A DNA stretch of 49,400 nt from an uncultured Oscillospiraceae bacterium (lineage in GTDB: Bacteria > Bacillota > Clostridia > Oscillospirales > Acutalibacteraceae): assembly GCA_949289045.1 (NCBI GenBank), contig CASEMN010000015.1, positions 1 to 49,400 of the forward strand. Direction: 5' to 3'. Both the position numbers and the translations under genes were made by a program. Under the pieces are notes generated by a model, which had not been told where the DNA came from, made no database searches, and saw nothing but the letters and a program-made list of their open reading frames with translations. Position 1 is the stretch's first letter; every line of letters begins with the position of its first letter. Below, piece by piece: positions 8,992-20,794 of the stretch.

Positions 8992-9834
8992 ATGATGAAA
9001 TCTCGTAGGAAGTCAAAACAGATAAGCGGCGGTCAGCTACTTATGATACCGCAGGAGAATATATTCCCCAACCCAAATCAGCCGAGAAAGTATTTCGATT
9101 ACTCCGAGCTTGAAGGACTTGCACAGAGTATAAGAGAAAACGGCTTGCTTCAGCCGGTAACGGTGCGTCCCAGAGAGGATTTTGGTTATGAACTGATTTC
9201 CGGAGAGCGAAGGCTCAGAGCGGCGAGAATAATCGGCATGAAAGAGATTCCCTGTGTCATATCTGAAGCTGATACGGAGAAATCCGCAACCTTAGCCCTT
9301 ATCGAAAACCTGCAAAGGCAGGATTTAAGCTTTTTTGAAGAGGCGAGAGCCATTGAGAATCTGATGCATATTTGCGGATTAAGTCAGGAGGAAATGGCGA
9401 AGCGTCTTGGTAAAGCACAGTCAACCCTATGCAACAAGCTGAGAATATTAAAGCTTCCCCAGGATGTCTGTGATCTTCTGGAGAAAAACTCCATGAGCGA
9501 AAGACATGCAAGGGCGCTTTTACAGCTTGAATCGGCAGATTTGCAGCGCCGTGCCGCACAGATAGTTACGGACAAGCGTCTTACAGTTGCCGAAACCGAA
9601 AGGCTTGTAAGCCGTATGGTGAAAAACTCCACGGTGAAGCAAAAGCCATCTGTTAAGATATTCAAGGATGTTCGTATTTTTGTCAACACCCTCAATCATG
9701 CTGTAGATACCATGCGTAAAGCGGGTATTGAAGCTGATTCGGCAAAAAGCGAAACACCTGAATATATAGAGTATGTGGTAAGGATTCCGAAACAGACCGA
9801 TGTAGTGGTCAAAACGAAATCACGCACCGCATAA
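8992..9834 (+). CDS. noc: Nucleoid occlusion protein Noc (ParB-family CTPase)
   Basis: 280 residues. ParB/Noc-type DNA-binding CTPase that in relatives blocks Z-ring assembly over the nucleoid. N-terminal domain has NPNQPRKYFD and the C-motif GERR (residues about 74-77). The HTH region GKAQSTLCNKLRILKLP is followed by MSERHARAL. At the four positions that separate Noc from ParB specificity (173/179/184/201 in Caulobacter ParB numbering) it has Q, K, K and R, all Noc-type. The N-terminus is short and basic (MMKSRRKSKQ) and lacks the amphipathic membrane-targeting helix known from B. subtilis Noc. The position directly after rsmG agrees with noc. Start: AGGAGGG eight bases before ATG 8992. Confidence 0.88.
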   Translation: MMKSRRKSKQISGGQLLMIPQENIFPNPNQPRKYFDYSELEGLAQSIRENGLLQPVTVRPREDFGYELISGERRLRAARIIGMKEIPCVISEADTEKSATLALIENLQRQDLSFFEEARAIENLMHICGLSQEEMAKRLGKAQSTLCNKLRILKLPQDVCDLLEKNSMSERHARALLQLESADLQRRAAQIVTDKRLTVAETERLVSRMVKNSTVKQKPSVKIFKDVRIFVNTLNHAVDTMRKAGIEADSAKSETPEYIEYVVRIPKQTDVVVKTKSRTA

Positions 9835-9895
9835 TCAACCGCCCGGACGGCGGAAACAGTCCACATCTTTCTCTTTCACACCCCATATCCACGGT

Positions 9896-9935
9896 AAAGG
9901 GACAGGCAGTTATGTCTGTCCCTTTGCTGTTTTGG
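9896..9935 (+). terminator. Terminator downstream of noc
   Basis: AAAGGGACAG (9896-9905) pairs with CTGTCCCTTT (9916-9925), followed by TGCTGTTTT. Confidence 0.75.
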
Positions 9936-10008
9936 TTTATTATTATTGTTTATATGATTAACTCGTAAAATACACGGTTGTGGGGGAAATGTGGAAAACC
10001 CAGCCCAC

Positions 10009-10190
10009 GGGCAAGTCGCACACGGACTGACGGTAAAGAATAACTATAAGTGCCTGCGGGCAAGTTGAGCTTGCACCCAAGTCGCACACGGATTGATGGT
10101 AAGGAACGGCTATAAGTGCCTGCGACGGATTGAATCCGCACCCAAGACGCACATGGACTGACGGTAAGGAACAGCTATAAGTGCCTGCAT
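10009..10190 (+). repeat. Cluster 2 of the palindrome-centred interspersed repeat
   Basis: Three head-to-tail units with the shared block GTCGCACACGGACTGACGG and the end ACTATAAGTGCCTGC. The palindromes between units are GCAAGTTGAGCTTGC (10060-10074) and CGGATTGAATCCG (10126-10138), 66 bp apart, again different but self-complementary. Confidence 0.85.
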
Positions 10191-10600
10191 CTAAAAATTT
10201 TTATTCATCAAAGTAAAGATTTAGAAACGGAAACTCAAAAATAAAACTTATTATCAAACTATGAGTAAATATAAAGCTTATTAATATTATGTACTTTTGT
10301 CCATAGCAACAAAAGTACCAAAAATGCATTTATGCGCCTTGACGGTTTTCGCTCTGAGTATAAATGCCTTTAGAAAGTGTCTCGGTAAATCGCCGCCAAG
10401 GGCGAGTGTCGGCGATTTACGGAAAAGCTTTGCTTTTCCGTTCCCTCGCTCTCCGAACTGCTGCGAGTAATGCGAAAAGCCGCAAGGCTCTCCGCACTGC
10501 TTACTTTCATTTCGGCCGGGTGAGCGCAGAGTAAATTTACTGTTGTTTGTAACAATAAATTTTTGCTTCTGAATTAAAAGAAAGCAGAAAGCAAGTAACA

Positions 10601-10644
10601 CAAAACCAAAGAACCACACAAAACCAAAGAACCACACAAAACCA
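10601..10644. repeat. 18-bp tandem repeat
   Basis: The 18-mer beginning CAAAACCAAAGAACC is present about 2.4 times in perfect tandem inside the 683-bp element. Confidence 0.8.
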
Positions 10645-10664
10645 ACTCCCAGATAATCGCACAC

Positions 10665-10855
10665 GTCGGCAAAGGAAAGAATATGGATGGTAGAAAAGCT
10701 TTTACTGTGCGAAGGTGATAAAAAAAACCCTCCAAACTGCCGACGTGAATTGGTGAACGCTTGCTGAGACTAACCGACAGCAAAGGAAAAGATATGGAAA
10801 GTAGAAAAGTGTTTACACTCTGACGGTGATAAAATAAAACTTTCAAACTGCCGTC
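10665..10855. repeat. Pair of 80-bp direct repeats with inverted tips
   Basis: Copy A (10665-10744) and copy B (10776-10855) have the same length and share most bases. Copy A begins GTCGGCA and ends TGCCGAC, its exact reverse complement. Copy B begins GACAGCA and ends TGCCGTC, again matching apart from a wobble. So here too the tip sequence differs between copies while the arms still pair. Confidence 0.7.
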
Positions 10856-11064
10856 GGAGAGCGTGTGGGGGGAAACGTAATTTGCGCTGATTAAAGCTTC
10901 CTGTTTTGGTAAGGCGGCGGGACTCCGCCGCAAATGCATTTTTGTATACTTTTGTTGCTATGGACAAAAGTATGTGCCCTGCCACGGCATGAGTGGCGAA
11001 ACTTCTTTATTTATCAAAGTTCGGGTAAGAGCCAGCAAGTTAATTCCTCCATGACATGAGCGAC

Positions 11065-11144
11065 GCAGGTTAAATCTGCTCGAAAGCACTTATAGTTGCT
11101 CATTGCAGTTACTTTGTGTGCGAATTGGGTGCAGCGTCACGCTG
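11065..11144 (-). repeat. Cluster 3 of the palindrome-centred repeat, abutting parS
   Basis: One reverse-orientation unit running from GCAGGTTAAATCTGC (11065-11079) through CACTTATAGTTGCTCATTGC and GTGTGCGAATTGGGT to GCAGCGTCACGCTG (11131-11144). The last base of the palindrome is directly followed by the parS site at 11145. Confidence 0.8.
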
Positions 11145-11160
11145 TGTTTCACGTGAAACA
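11145..11160. promoter_or_regulatory. parS: parS centromere site 2 (upstream of parA)
   Basis: Second exact TGTTTCACGTGAAACA, 81 bp before the parA start and about 3 kb from site 1. ParB loaded here could also affect transcription of parAB. Confidence 0.95.
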
Positions 11161-11183
11161 TTTCAATTTTTTTCGTTAAATCC

Positions 11184-11212
11184 TTTATCTTTTACATAGG
11201 TTGTGTTATAAT
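11184..11212 (+). promoter_or_regulatory. Promoter of parA
   Basis: Extended -10 element TGTTATAAT (11204-11212), with only a weak TTTATC at the expected -35 position (11184-11189). It lies 28 bp before ATG 11241, immediately downstream of parS site 2. Confidence 0.5.
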
Positions 11213-11240
11213 TTTTTAACAGATAGAGGAGTGTTATTTA

Positions 11241-12017
11241 ATGAGTAAAATTGTTGCAATTTTCAACCAAAAGGGAGGGGTTGGCAAGACAACCACTGCC
11301 GTAAACCTTGCCGCCGCAATTGGCGCATACGGCTATAAGGTTCTTCTTGTAGATATCGACCCCCAGGGCAACTCTACCAGCGGATTGGGTGTTAACAAAA
11401 GAGAGCTTGCCAAATCAACCTACGATATGCTTATTCACGGCGTATCTGCAAAGGATATCCTTATTAAGACAAAGTTTGAAAATCTTTGGCTGCTTCCGGC
11501 AAATATGAATCTTGCCGCCGCCGATTTGGAGCTTGTCTATATGGAGAAGCGTGAGAGCTGTCTCAGACAGGCTATCGCTCCCATGATTGCCGACTATGAT
11601 TTTATTTTCCTTGACTGTCCGCCTTCATTGGGACTTATCTCCCTTAACGCAATGGCAGCAACGGATACTATTATAGTTCCCATCCAGTGCGAATACTTTG
11701 CCCTTGAGGGTATGGCACAGCTTATGTCAACTGTTCGTCAGGTAAAGAGACTTTATAATCCCAACGTTGAACTTGAGGGAGTCCTCCTTACAATGTATGA
11801 CGGCAGACTTAATCTCACTCAGCAGGTTGTTGAGGAAGTAAAGAGATTCTTCCCCAAAAAGGTTTTCACAACTACTATTCCGAGGAATGTACGTCTTTCA
11901 GAGGCTCCCAGCTTTGGCGAACCGGTTCTCTATTATGACGGAGCTTCAAAGGGAAGCGAATCCTATAACGACCTTGCAAAAGAGTTTCTTAAAATGAACG
12001 GCTTGGAAGCCAAATAA
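11241..12017 (+). CDS. parA: Chromosome partitioning ATPase ParA (Soj)
   Basis: 258 residues. Deviant Walker-type ATPase that binds DNA nonspecifically as an ATP dimer and works with ParB-parS to move and organise origins; in Bacillus it also regulates DnaA. The deviant Walker [10 protein letters not shown] lies at residues about 11-19; [11 protein letters not shown] and the Walker [10 protein letters not shown] follow. Length and the absence of an N-terminal HTH match chromosomal Soj rather than large plasmid ParA proteins. ATG 11241 has GAGGAG upstream. parB follows 43 bp downstream on the same strand. Confidence 0.96.
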   Translation: MSKIVAIFNQKGGVGKTTTAVNLAAAIGAYGYKVLLVDIDPQGNSTSGLGVNKRELAKSTYDMLIHGVSAKDILIKTKFENLWLLPANMNLAAADLELVYMEKRESCLRQAIAPMIADYDFIFLDCPPSLGLISLNAMAATDTIIVPIQCEYFALEGMAQLMSTVRQVKRLYNPNVELEGVLLTMYDGRLNLTQQVVEEVKRFFPKKVFTTTIPRNVRLSEAPSFGEPVLYYDGASKGSESYNDLAKEFLKMNGLEAK

Positions 12018-12060
12018 AGCATATTATAGATACATATAAATATAAAATGAGGAGATGCTT

Positions 12061-12918
12061 ATGGCAAAGAAGAGAGAGGCGCTCGGTCACGGACTTGACG
12101 CTCTGTTTATGAGTAACTCCATAGAGGAGAGCAGCGCATCGGGTGCTGTTAAACTGAGCATCAATGAGATTGAGCCCAATAAATCACAGCCGAGAAAATC
12201 CTTTGATGAGAAAGCTCTTTCGGAGCTTGCAGACTCCATTGCCGAACACGGAATAATCCAGCCCCTTCTTGTAAGACCCATGGCAGAGGGCGGATATCAG
12301 ATTGTAGCCGGTGAAAGACGCTGGAGAGCTTCAAGGCTTGCGGGACTTACGGAAGTTCCCGTAGTGATAAAGGATCTCACTGACAGAGAGACAATGGAGA
12401 TTGCTCTTATTGAGAATCTTCAGCGTGAGGACCTGAATCCCATTGAAGAGGCAGAGGGAATAGAGCTGCTTATTAAGGAATACGGACTTACTCAGGAAAC
12501 CGCTGCGGAACGTGTGGGAAAATCACGTTCGGCGGTTACAAATTCACTTAGACTTTTGAATCTTCCTCCCAGTGTAAGGGAGCTTGCAAGAGACAATAAA
12601 ATTTCCGCAGGTCATGCCAGAGCTTTGCTTGCGTTTTCCGATGAAGAAAAGATCATAGAAACTGCAAAGCTTATAATGGAAAAAGGCATATCGGTTCGTG
12701 AGACCGAAAGGCTTGCAAAGGAAGCGTCGAAGGATACAGAAGGCAAAGTACGTCAGCCAAAGCGCAGAGATGTGTTTTATGACGAAGTTGAAATCGCTCT
12801 TTCGCAGAATCTCGGAAGAAAGGTTAAGATTAATTCCGGACGCAAGGGCGGCACAATAGTGCTTGAGTATTTCGACAAGGACGATCTTACAAAAATAGCA
12901 AAAATGCTTGAAGAATAA
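12061..12918 (+). CDS. parB: Chromosome partitioning protein ParB (Spo0J), CTPase
   Basis: 285 residues. parS-loaded CTP clamp. N-terminal [16 protein letters not shown] (the ParA-stimulating segment), then [11 protein letters not shown], the CTP motif GERRWRA, the [20 protein letters not shown], and a C-terminal dimerisation domain. The positions that decide parS versus Noc-site binding are R, S, N and G. R and G are ParB-type, unlike the neighbouring Noc, so this paralogue is the one expected to bind the two parS sites. ATG 12061 is six bases after GGAG; the in-frame ATG 12055 is too close to the SD. serS begins 13 bp after the stop. Confidence 0.95.
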   Translation: MAKKREALGHGLDALFMSNSIEESSASGAVKLSINEIEPNKSQPRKSFDEKALSELADSIAEHGIIQPLLVRPMAEGGYQIVAGERRWRASRLAGLTEVPVVIKDLTDRETMEIALIENLQREDLNPIEEAEGIELLIKEYGLTQETAAERVGKSRSAVTNSLRLLNLPPSVRELARDNKISAGHARALLAFSDEEKIIETAKLIMEKGISVRETERLAKEASKDTEGKVRQPKRRDVFYDEVEIALSQNLGRKVKINSGRKGGTIVLEYFDKDDLTKIAKMLEE

Positions 12919-12931
12919 AGGGGACTTAAAA

Positions 12932-14203
12932 ATGCTTGATATCAGAGTAATAAGAGAAAATCCTGAAAAGGTAAAGGCAGCAATGAAGAGCCGCAACAAG
13001 GATATGGATGCACAGGTTGACCGTGTTCTTGAAATTGATGCGGCACGCAGAGAGCTTATGGGCAAAGCGGATGCACTTAAAGCCGAGCAGAATGCAGCCA
13101 GCAAGGAAATTCCGAGAATCAAAAAAGAGGGCGGCGACATTTCAGAGATCATGAGCCGCATGAATGAGATAAAGGAATCCGTTAAGAAGCTTGACGCAGA
13201 GCTTGCAGATCTCGATGCAGCACAGAAATCAATAATGTATGAATTCCCCAACATTCCCCATGAAAGCGTACCGATTGGTAAGGATGACAGCGAAAACGTT
13301 GAGGTTCGCCGCTGGGGTGAGCCTACAAAGTTTGATTTCGAGCCCAAAGCACACTGGGATATCGGCGCTGATCTTGGCATACTCGATCCTGAAACAGCAG
13401 CAAAGGTTACAGGTACAAGATTCCATTTTTATAAGGATTTAGGTGCAAGACTCGAAAGAGCTATAATGAACTTCTTCCTCAACACCCACACTGCAAACGG
13501 ATACACAGAGGTTTTTCCGCCTTACATGGTAAACCGTGCATCCATGACAGGTACAGGTCAGCTTCCGAAGTTTGAAGAGGATGCTTTCAAAATCACTAAC
13601 GATGATTATTTCCTTATTCCCACAGCGGAGGTTCCCGTTACAAATATGCACAGGGATGAGATTCTCGATGGAACAAAGCTTCCCATTAAGTATTGTGCTT
13701 ACTCCGCATGCTTCAGAGCTGAGGCAGGCAGTGCCGGAAGAGATACAAGAGGACTTATCCGTCAGCATCAGTTCAACAAGGTTGAGCTTGTTAAGTTTGC
13801 AAATCCCGAAAATTCCTATGAGGAGCTCGAAAAGCTCACGAACGATGCAGAGAGAGTGCTCCAGCTTCTCGGACTTCCTTACAGAGTTGTAACTCTCAGC
13901 ACAGGAGATCTTGGATTCAGCTCCGCAAAGACCTATGATATAGAGGTATGGATGCCCTCTTATGGCAGATATGTTGAGATTTCCTCCTGCTCAAACTTTG
14001 AGGATTTCCAGGCACGCAGAGCATCAATCAGATTCAAGAACAGCCCCAAGGATAAAGCACAGCTTGTCCATACTCTTAACGGTTCAGGTGTTGCAATCGG
14101 CAGAACAACCGCCGCTATTCTGGAAAACTATCAGAACGCTGACGGAAGCGTTACAGTTCCCGAAGTTCTCAGACCCTACATGGGCGTTGATAAGATCGGC
14201 TGA
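12932..14203 (+). CDS. serS: Seryl-tRNA synthetase
   Basis: 423 residues. Charges tRNA-Ser. The N-terminal antiparallel coiled coil (residues about 25-105, rich in Lys/Glu/Ala) binds the long variable arm of tRNA-Ser. The class II core follows, with motif 2 [16 protein letters not shown] and motif 3 [19 protein letters not shown] 12932 has AAAGGGGA eight bases upstream. It is last in the parA-parB-serS run and is followed by a clear terminator. Confidence 0.97.
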   Translation: MLDIRVIRENPEKVKAAMKSRNKDMDAQVDRVLEIDAARRELMGKADALKAEQNAASKEIPRIKKEGGDISEIMSRMNEIKESVKKLDAELADLDAAQKSIMYEFPNIPHESVPIGKDDSENVEVRRWGEPTKFDFEPKAHWDIGADLGILDPETAAKVTGTRFHFYKDLGARLERAIMNFFLNTHTANGYTEVFPPYMVNRASMTGTGQLPKFEEDAFKITNDDYFLIPTAEVPVTNMHRDEILDGTKLPIKYCAYSACFRAEAGSAGRDTRGLIRQHQFNKVELVKFANPENSYEELEKLTNDAERVLQLLGLPYRVVTLSTGDLGFSSAKTYDIEVWMPSYGRYVEISSCSNFEDFQARRASIRFKNSPKDKAQLVHTLNGSGVAIGRTTAAILENYQNADGSVTVPEVLRPYMGVDKIG

Positions 14204-14236
14204 TATCCTGATTTTATCGAAGCAATTAAAAACTAA

Positions 14237-14266
14237 AAACGGCAGCTTTCACGGCTGCCGTTTATT
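14237..14266 (+). terminator. Terminator of serS
   Basis: Perfect 10-bp stem AAACGGCAGC (14237-14246) with GCTGCCGTTT (14254-14263), then T-rich. Confidence 0.85.
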
Positions 14267-14273
14267 TCTAGCA

Positions 14274-17976
<3,703 letters not shown>

Positions 17977-17986
17977 TATAAATCAG

Positions 17987-18022
17987 AAATCCCGCAGTGA
18001 TAAAAAACTGCGGGATTTTTTC
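17987..18022 (+). terminator. Terminator of the GH2 gene
   Basis: AAATCCCGCAGT (17987-17998) pairs perfectly with ACTGCGGGATTT (18007-18018), followed by TTTTC. Confidence 0.88.
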
Positions 18023-18025
18023 TAC

Positions 18026-18068
18026 TCTACTAAGGGTAGATTGACTTAAAGAGGAGAAGGAATATAAA
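18026..18068 (+). promoter_or_regulatory. Promoter and dyad upstream of the XRE-membrane regulator
   Basis: TTGACT (18041-18046), a 16-bp spacer and TATAAA (18063-18068) form a sigma-A-like promoter 26 bp before the gene. The dyad TCTAC-N5-GTAGA (18026-18040) touches the -35 box and is a candidate operator, possibly for autoregulation. Confidence 0.5.
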
Positions 18069-18094
18069 ATAAATAACGTAAGGAGGGAGCTTTT

Positions 18095-18961
18095 ATGAAC
18101 GCTTCGGAAACGGGAAAATTCATTTCATCAAAACGCAGGGAAAAAGGACTTACGCAAAAGGAGCTTGCAGAAAAATTAGGGGTGACCGATAAAGCTGTTT
18201 CAAAATGGGAGACAGGACGAGGAATACCCGACGTCTCCGTACTGGAAGAGCTGTCAAAGGAGCTGGAAGTTTCGGTAAGTGAGATTTTGAACGGAGGAGA
18301 AGTGGAAAAAGAGCTTTTGCCCCAGACTGCCGATAAAATCATAGTGGATACAATGAAAGACAGTAGCAAAAAAGTAAGCAGAAAGCGGCTTATGGCCATA
18401 GGTGCAGGAGTTGCGGCTTCAATTTTGATAATCTGTATTTTGATTTTTTCTTACCTTTTTTCGCAAACGGTAGCTCCTGATGACATTAAAACACTTGATA
18501 AAAATATTAATAGGTATCTTTCTTTCAGAGACAGCGATGAAAGGGCGCAGGTACTTGAAGCAAAAAACGAGCAGGACAAATTAGTAGTGCTTTACATGCA
18601 CGAAGGCTTGAACGGACTTTATATTTATAATGAAAGCCGAATTTTCCCGGGACGTTATAATAAAAATCTGACAATGGAAATAATGCCCGAGAAAAACGGA
18701 GAAATTAACTATTATTCATATGTAGATAACGGTAAAACAATAGCGATGGTTGCAGGTGTGGAGCTTCCAGAAGAGGCATGCTATTATTCCATAGAGTTTT
18801 TCGGAATGGAGCAAATATTTAAAATAGAGAACAATGAAAAATTTCTTGATCTGTATATCTATCAAGGACGTGATGATCTCTCTCTTATAAGACTGTTAAA
18901 TAAAGATAAAAAACCGCTCTATGATGACTTTGGAAATAAAATAGAGGAGAACTGGAAATGA
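18095..18961 (+). CDS. Membrane-anchored XRE-family transcriptional regulator
   Basis: 288 residues. N-terminal Cro/C1-type helix-turn-helix (residues about 6-62; LTQKELAEKLGVTDKAVSKW), a Lys-rich linker, one transmembrane helix (about residues 100-125), and a C-terminal domain of about 160 residues predicted to face outside the membrane. This layout suggests a one-component regulator that senses something at the envelope. The C-terminal domain is not recognised. ATG 18095 has AAGGAGGGAG upstream. Its stop overlaps the next gene by four bases (ATGA), so the two are translationally coupled. Confidence 0.8.
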   Translation: MNASETGKFISSKRREKGLTQKELAEKLGVTDKAVSKWETGRGIPDVSVLEELSKELEVSVSEILNGGEVEKELLPQTADKIIVDTMKDSSKKVSRKRLMAIGAGVAASILIICILIFSYLFSQTVAPDDIKTLDKNINRYLSFRDSDERAQVLEAKNEQDKLVVLYMHEGLNGLYIYNESRIFPGRYNKNLTMEIMPEKNGEINYYSYVDNGKTIAMVAGVELPEEACYYSIEFFGMEQIFKIENNEKFLDLYIYQGRDDLSLIRLLNKDKKPLYDDFGNKIEENWK

Positions 18962-19563
18962 AAACGGTACTAAAGAAATTAATAAAGATAATAGTAATCG
19001 TACTTCTGGTTTTGGTAGCAGCGAGCTTAATACTATACGCTGTTTATATAGGTACTACTCTCTCTGCTGAGGGTGCACGGCAATATGCCTCTGAACACAG
19101 CGACAGGAATGCATCTGATTTTTTCTGGTGCAATATAAATGAAAAAGTTTACTATATACCTAAAAACGGCGATCAAACCAAGCCGCAGGAACTGTTTGTT
19201 TTCAAGCAGCTGCCGACGGATGCCAGACAAAAATTTGAAGCTGCCGTGAAAATGGGTGATGACGTCGGAGTGTATGTATATCCGTCGCCTCAAGGTGAAA
19301 AATATGATTTATCTTTGGAAAACCGAGTATATTTTTCCGCTAACGAAAAGCATATTTCAAAGTGCGTATATATTATAAGTACAAACGGCATTGAAAAGAC
19401 CTATGAAAAGGGATTTATTGATGAAGCGCCCCTGATTTTTGAAATAGAAAACATAGGCGAAGTCTTCAATGTTACAACAAAAATCATAAACGTAAAGTTT
19501 TACGACAGGGAAGGAAATCTTATAGAAGAGTTTGATACACCGGATTATGCTCCCCAATACTGA
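18958..19563 (+). CDS. Single-pass membrane protein of unknown function coupled to the XRE regulator
   Basis: 201 residues. Signal-anchor helix at residues about 7-34 (KIIVIVLLVLVAASLILY), then an extracytoplasmic domain of about 165 residues with no recognised fold. Both this protein and the upstream regulator are N-anchored, carry soluble outer domains of similar size, and end in a short YD-x-x-GN-x-IEE motif. They may therefore be related or form a complex (inference). The four-base overlap ATGA with the upstream gene supports co-expression. Confidence 0.7.
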   Translation: MKTVLKKLIKIIVIVLLVLVAASLILYAVYIGTTLSAEGARQYASEHSDRNASDFFWCNINEKVYYIPKNGDQTKPQELFVFKQLPTDARQKFEAAVKMGDDVGVYVYPSPQGEKYDLSLENRVYFSANEKHISKCVYIISTNGIEKTYEKGFIDEAPLIFEIENIGEVFNVTTKIINVKFYDREGNLIEEFDTPDYAPQY

Positions 19564-19640
19564 ATTTACCAATAATCTTTGCATTAGCTGTTAGGAAAAA
19601 ATCTTTAAAAAATAGAGATAAACCTTTATATTAACAACAA

Positions 19641-19687
19641 ATCCGCCGGGGATACATCAAAACGATGGTTCTTCCGGCGGATCTTTT
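19641..19687. terminator. Terminator between convergent genes
   Basis: ATCCGCCGG (19641-19649) pairs with CCGGCGGAT (19674-19682), followed by CTTTTT on the plus strand; 24-nt loop. It lies between the plus-strand membrane protein and the minus-strand XRE gene. Confidence 0.75.
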
Positions 19688-20001
19688 TACATTTTATCTA
19701 TCAGTGAAAATATAGCGTCCTGTTGTTCCCTGTTAAGTCTTGACCAGCGTTCCAAAAGTTTTTTCTGCCTGTCAGTTAAGGAAACCGGTGTATCTTCCTC
19801 TGCAAAAAGCTGAGAGAGGGTGATGCCGAAAGCTGTACAGATTTTTTCCAGAGAAGGAACAGTAGGAACCATGTTTTTGCGGTACCATGAAGAAATTGTA
19901 GATTGCGGTAAACCGGAGCGTTCTGCAAGCTGATACTCAGTCCAGCCTCGATCTTCACGATATGCGGTTATTACAGAAAGAATATCTTTCACCTGCGTCA
20001 C
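19687..20001 (-). CDS. XRE-family transcriptional regulator divergent from the SLOG gene
   Basis: 104 residues. Cro/C1 helix-turn-helix at residues about 9-65 (WTEYQLAERSGLPQSTISSWY), followed by a short acidic and charged tail (about 35 residues) ending FSLIDKM. Proteins of this size usually bind as dimers to operators in their own intergenic region. Here that would be the 112-bp gap shared with the SLOG gene, where a minus-strand TATAAT (20033-20028) and the plus-strand promoter face away from each other. Start ATG 20001 has AAAGGAG upstream. Confidence 0.85.
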   Translation of the reverse strand: MTQVKDILSVITAYREDRGWTEYQLAERSGLPQSTISSWYRKNMVPTVPSLEKICTAFGITLSQLFAEEDTPVSLTDRQKKLLERWSRLNREQQDAIFSLIDKM

Positions 20002-20046
20002 TTCTCCTTTACTTACTTTCTTCGTAAATTATACTTTTACAAATCG

Positions 20047-20075
20047 TTGATTTTTAATCATTTAAATCGTATAAT
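20047..20075 (+). promoter_or_regulatory. Promoter of the SLOG gene
   Basis: TTGATT (20047-20052), exact 17-bp spacer, TATAAT (20070-20075). TCGTT (20044-20048) and AACGA (20079-20083) bracket the promoter as possible half-sites for the divergent XRE regulator. Confidence 0.7.
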
Positions 20076-20113
20076 TTTAACGACAAAAATAAGTATATGG
20101 AGGAGAAATGAAA

Positions 20114-20590
20114 ATGAGCGGGAAAAATTGTTTTTTTATAGGGCACAGGGATGCGTCCGAAGAAATATTTCCTTTATTGTATGCTGCTGTAGAAAAACAT
20201 ATTGTTTGCTGTGGCGTTACGGAATTTATTGCTGGTCACTACGGAGGTTTTGATAGGCTTGCAGCAAAAGCAGTGAAAATGGCAAAAAATGATTATCCTG
20301 AAGTTAAACTTACGTTGCTGCTGCCTTATCATCCGACAGAGCAACAAATTCCCATACCCGCTGGCTTTGACAGTACATTTTATCCTGACGGAATGGAAAA
20401 AGTTCCCCGCAAGGCTGCTATTGTTAAAGCCAATCAGTATATGGTGAATCATTCAGATTTTCTCATTGCCTACGCGTGGCATCCAGCCGGCAATTCAAAA
20501 ACTCTTCTTGAATATGCGAAAAAGAGGGAACGTAAAGGGTTAATACAAATTACAACCTTACAGCATCATACTTTCAACGTTGATAAATAA
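20114..20590 (+). CDS. SLOG-superfamily (DUF1273-like) nucleotide-binding protein
   Basis: 158 residues. Rossmannoid fold of the SLOG type: starts NCFFIGHRD (loop that in the family contacts a nucleotide-like ligand), GHYGGFDRLAAKA near residue 40, and a late IAYAWHPAGNSKTLLEYA segment. SLOG proteins are thought to bind or process nucleotide derivatives and often sit in stress or conflict loci; no reaction is established for this branch. ATG 20114 is chosen because GGAGGAG is eight bases upstream; the ATG at 20108 is only two bases from it. Divergent from an XRE regulator. Confidence 0.75.
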   Translation: MSGKNCFFIGHRDASEEIFPLLYAAVEKHIVCCGVTEFIAGHYGGFDRLAAKAVKMAKNDYPEVKLTLLLPYHPTEQQIPIPAGFDSTFYPDGMEKVPRKAAIVKANQYMVNHSDFLIAYAWHPAGNSKTLLEYAKKRERKGLIQITTLQHHTFNVDK

Positions 20591-20688
20591 AAATTTATAT
20601 TATATGTGGAGTGAGCACCTGTTTGTTGGAGATGCATTTCAATAGACAAAGTTGTAAATCTGAATTACGATTAAAACCATAAACAAAT

Positions 20689-20707
20689 TTTCATAATTAT
20701 CATGAAA
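20689..20707. promoter_or_regulatory. Dyad operator candidate upstream of the EamA transporter
   Basis: TTTCAT (20689-20694) and ATGAAA (20702-20707) form a 6-bp dyad with a 7-bp spacer, about 90 bp before the transporter start. Short and AT-rich, so only a weak candidate. Confidence 0.25.
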
Positions 20708-20794
20708 CCCTTGCAATATGCTGTGTTAAATGATATTTTAAATTACGTGTGATTTTTAGTACAGCAAAATTTAAGCAATGAGGGTTTTATTTTT

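Larger units (their letters stand above)
10291..10973. mobile_element. MITE-like 683-bp element with hairpin inverted ends
   Basis: Left end hairpin: GTACTTTTGT (10291-10300) pairs with ACAAAAGTAC (10309-10318). Right end hairpin: ATACTTTTGT (10946-10955) pairs with ACAAAAGTAT (10964-10973). The two ends, including the flanking AAAAATGCATT, are near-identical inverted copies of about 40 bp. The left about 290 bp recurs in reverse at 27125-27417. Inside are further hairpins (for example ACGGAAAAGC with GCTTTTCCGT near 10419-10442). No transposase frame is present, so it is at best a non-autonomous element. Together with the flanking repeats it makes the noc-parA gap about 1.4 kb with no gene. 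Confidence 0.6.

Noticed and set aside
9988..9998. DnaA-box-like TGTGGAAAA
   Set aside because: Single imperfect 9-mer with no cluster and no adjacent AT-rich unwinding region; not an origin.
10287..10939. Minus-strand open frames in the 683-bp element
   Set aside because: Low-complexity Phe/Ser/Leu translations that cross the hairpins and tandem repeats, without SD or family similarity.
18643..18656. Noc-binding-site-like TTTTCCCGGGACGT
   Set aside because: Only the CCCGGG core and one flank match ATTTCCCGGGAAAT; it lies inside a coding region.
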